Shown piece by piece: positions 6,412 through 8,371 of a DNA stretch of 8,371 bases (the stretch's first letter is position 1; the number at the start of each line of letters is the position of its first letter). The notes under the pieces were generated by a model. The model worked only from the letters and a program-made list of their open reading frames with translations. It made no database searches and was not told where the DNA came from. The DNA comes from Intestinibacter sp. (lineage in GTDB: Bacteria; Bacillota; Clostridia; Peptostreptococcales; Peptostreptococcaceae). A program made the position numbers and the translations under genes. The stretch is taken from assembly GCF_022780145.1 (NCBI RefSeq), contig NZ_JALEXO010000279.1:1-8371 (forward strand), read 5' to 3'.

Positions 6412-7092
6412 ATGAAAAAGATATTAATTATAGATGATGAAATTCATATAGTAGAACTATTAAAATTTAATCTTGAGAATAATGGATATAAAGTCGATTA
6501 TTCCTATGATGGATTTGATGGATACTTAAAAACAAAAGAATTTGAACCAGATCTAATTCTTCTAGATTGGATGCTTCCAAATATAAGCGGAATAGATCTT
6601 TTGAAAAAAATAAGATCAGATGCAGCATTAGAACAAATTCCAGTAATAATGCTAACTGCAAAAAATATGGAAGAAGATAAATTAGAAGGACTGCACGATG
6701 GTGCTGATGATTATATTACAAAGCCATTTAGCGTAAAGGAAGTTCTAGCTAGAATTAGCTCAGTACTTAGAAGATATAAATACAGCTCAAATGAAAAGGA
6801 AGATATTTTAAAAGCTGATGATATACAAGTAAACGTAAACAAGCATATTGTAACTAAAAATGGACAAGAGATAGAATTGACATTAAAGGAATTCCAAATA
6901 TTAAAATTACTTCTTGAAAATAGAGGAAATGTTCTGACTAGAACATTTTTACTAGATAAAATATGGGGATATGACTATTACGGCGAAACGAGAACACTAG
7001 ATGTTCATATCAGACATTTGAGAAAAAAAATAGGAGATGATGATGGTAAATTTATAGAGACAATAAGAGGGGTAGGTTATAAAATTAAATGA
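6412..7092 (+). CDS. phoB: PhoB/PhoP-type response regulator (OmpR family)
   Basis: A DNA-binding response regulator of 226 aa, the family's usual size. The receiver domain (1-120) has acidic residues D8 and D9, phosphoacceptor D52 in LILLDWMLP, T82 in VIMLTAKN and K104 in DDYITKPF. The OmpR-type winged helix (about 138-225) ends in RTLDVHIRHLRKKIG and IRGVGYKIK. DWMLP, SGIDLL and GADDYITKPFS closely resemble PhoB (called phoP in Bacillus), the phosphate-starvation regulator. The ATG at 6412 is chosen over the upstream in-frame TTG at 6391 because AGGAGG (6401-6406) lies 5 nt before it and the protein then starts MKKILIIDDE like its family. The ribosome-binding site begins on the last base of the ppk stop codon, so the gene is almost certainly in the ppk transcript. 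The cognate kinase follows after 19 nt. Phosphate as the signal is inferred from similarity and from the polyphosphate genes; a WalR-like or other role is not excluded. Confidence 0.92.
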   Translation: MKKILIIDDEIHIVELLKFNLENNGYKVDYSYDGFDGYLKTKEFEPDLILLDWMLPNISGIDLLKKIRSDAALEQIPVIMLTAKNMEEDKLEGLHDGADDYITKPFSVKEVLARISSVLRRYKYSSNEKEDILKADDIQVNVNKHIVTKNGQEIELTLKEFQILKLLLENRGNVLTRTFLLDKIWGYDYYGETRTLDVHIRHLRKKIGDDDGKFIETIRGVGYKIK

Positions 7093-7111
7093 TATTTTGA
7101 GGTGAATTAAG

Positions 7112-8371
7112 ATGAAAGAGATACAACTTTTGAATGAATTGTATATTTTTATAATATTAATTTTATCTATTGTGGCTGTAGTTTTGATTAGATATACTGT
7201 GAGCTTGAGGACATATCTAAAAGAATTTATGAAGGTTTCAAAGGATATCAGCAATAAGGAATTTGATTCTAGAGTGAGAAGTCAGATGTCTGGCGAAATG
7301 GGAGAATTTGCGAAAAATTTCAATTCTATGATAGATACAATAAATTCTACTATAAAAGATATTACAAATAAAAATATACAGTTAAAATCAATTATGCAAA
7401 GTGTATCTCATGGAATTTTGGCGATAGATACTAAGGGTAGAATACTTTTAATAAATGAATTGGCAAAAAAAATGGTAGAAGGCGATGAGTTGATACTACC
7501 AGAAGGAAAAAGTATAAGACAGTTTATAAAGAATAAAACTGTTTTAGAAAGTATTTTATATAATATGTCGAGTGAAAACAGTGTTGTTGTACAAAAGAAT
7601 ATATCAAAGGATATTATTTATAAAATAAAGATAGATCCAGTTTATTTCAAAAATACAGATGCTGTAATAGGGTTCATTATAAATATTGAAGATGTTACAG
7701 ACTATGTAAAGCTTGAAAATATGAGAAAACAATTTGTCGCAAATGTAAGCCATGAATTAAAAACACCTCTTACATCTATAAAGGGATTTGTAGAGACATT
7801 AAAGATGACAGAAAATTTAGATGTAGATACGAAGAATAGATTTTTAGGGATTATAGAAAATGAAACAACTAGATTATCTAGGTTGATAGATGATATTTTA
7901 TTATTGTCTACTGTTGAAAATAAAGTTAAGAAGAAAGTAGAGAAAGTAGATTTATTTGAAATTTTTGAAGAGGTACACGAAATAGTAGGTTATATCGCTA
8001 AAAATAAAAATATAAAAATAGACTATCAATTTGAAAATGAAGATGTAGATTTGTGGGAATACTCAGGATATATAAGACAGATACTGCTAAATATAATTGA
8101 AAATGCAATAAAATACACAGGACAAAATGGAAATGTAAAAGTAAGACAATATGTAAAACAAGATAAAGTATTCATTGAAATACAAGACAATGGTATAGGA
8201 ATACCTAAAGAGGATATAGATAGAGTATTTGAGAGATTTTATAGGGTAGACAAGGCGAGAAGTCGAAGTGTAGGTGGAACTGGACTAGGACTTGCAATTA
8301 CAAAACACATGGTAAAGGCTCTAAATGGAAATATTAAATTAGAAAGTGAGCTTGGTGTAGGCAGCAAGTTT
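7112..8371 (+). CDS. phoR: PhoR-type sensor histidine kinase (3' end outside window)
   Basis: A membrane sensor kinase, 420 codons visible and still open at the window end, probably lacking only its last few to few dozen residues. Domain order: one transmembrane helix (about 11-27, YIFIILILSIVAVVLIR), HAMP-like linker (about 32-82), PAS domain (about 93-195, including HGILAIDTKGRILLIN), HisKA with H214 in SHELKTP, and HATPase with N box N331 (NIIENAIKYTG), G1 DNGIGIP (from D359), F box FERFYRVD and G2 GGTGLGL (388-394). The ATG at 7112 has GAGGTG (7099-7104) spaced 7 nt and lies 19 nt after the regulator's stop. There is no second membrane helix and no extracellular sensing domain, unlike Bacillus PhoR but reminiscent of E. 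coli PhoR, which senses through the Pst transporter and PhoU. It is the presumed partner that phosphorylates the upstream regulator. Confidence 0.9.
   Translation, partial: MKEIQLLNELYIFIILILSIVAVVLIRYTVSLRTYLKEFMKVSKDISNKEFDSRVRSQMSGEMGEFAKNFNSMIDTINSTIKDITNKNIQLKSIMQSVSHGILAIDTKGRILLINELAKKMVEGDELILPEGKSIRQFIKNKTVLESILYNMSSENSVVVQKNISKDIIYKIKIDPVYFKNTDAVIGFIINIEDVTDYVKLENMRKQFVANVSHELKTPLTSIKGFVETLKMTENLDVDTKNRFLGIIENETTRLSRLIDDILLLSTVENKVKKKVEKVDLFEIFEEVHEIVGYIAKNKNIKIDYQFENEDVDLWEYSGYIRQILLNIIENAIKYTGQNGNVKVRQYVKQDKVFIEIQDNGIGIPKEDIDRVFERFYRVDKARSRSVGGTGLGLAITKHMVKALNGNIKLESELGVGSKF

Noticed and set aside
1..8371. CRISPR array, tRNA, rRNA or transposon
   Set aside because: No spaced palindromic repeats, cloverleaf sequences, rRNA-like segments or transposase motifs were seen on either strand.

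Overview
The window is very AT-rich DNA with strong AGGAGG-type ribosome-binding sites and tightly packed operons. It carries a SAM-I riboswitch upstream of metNIQ and a short Ppx/GppA protein. This points to a low-GC Firmicute, most likely an anaerobic clostridium (a Peptostreptococcaceae-like genome is my guess; no marker gene here settles the genus). No mobile element, CRISPR array, tRNA or rRNA was seen.

Region 1 (1-606): the last 60 codons of an unidentified gene, perhaps an Hsp70/DnaK-like C-terminus. Next comes a near-consensus sigma-A promoter (TTGACA-N17-TATTAT), a complete SAM-I (S-box) riboswitch with an explicit antiterminator/terminator switch, and an AT-rich leader.

Region 2 (607-3065): metN-metI-metQ, a complete methionine ABC importer (ATPase, permease, lipoprotein binding protein) under S-box control. 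It ends at a two-tier hairpin that can serve both convergent strands.

Region 3 (3157-6401): a divergent polyphosphate pair. ppx/gppA is on the minus strand and starts at TTG. ppk (polyphosphate kinase 1) is on the plus strand. The shared 206-bp intergenic region has -10 elements for both directions and a TTTACA-type repeat cluster resembling a Firmicute Pho box. The ppk reading frame keeps one frame for 706 codons, with both catalytic histidines, but is broken by two in-frame TAA codons 48 bp apart (codons 238 and 254). It is therefore either a very recent pseudogene, a sequence error, or a recoded gene. This is the most unusual thing in the window.

Region 4 (6412-8371): a PhoB/PhoP-type response regulator and a PhoR-type histidine kinase (cut by the window end), both closely spaced behind ppk and probably co-transcribed with it. 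The kinase has one N-terminal membrane helix and no extracellular sensor domain, followed by HAMP, PAS, HisKA and HATPase parts.

Taken together, the left half handles methionine uptake with SAM feedback. The right half looks like a phosphate-responsive polyphosphate synthesis/degradation and signalling locus in which the synthesis gene is interrupted.
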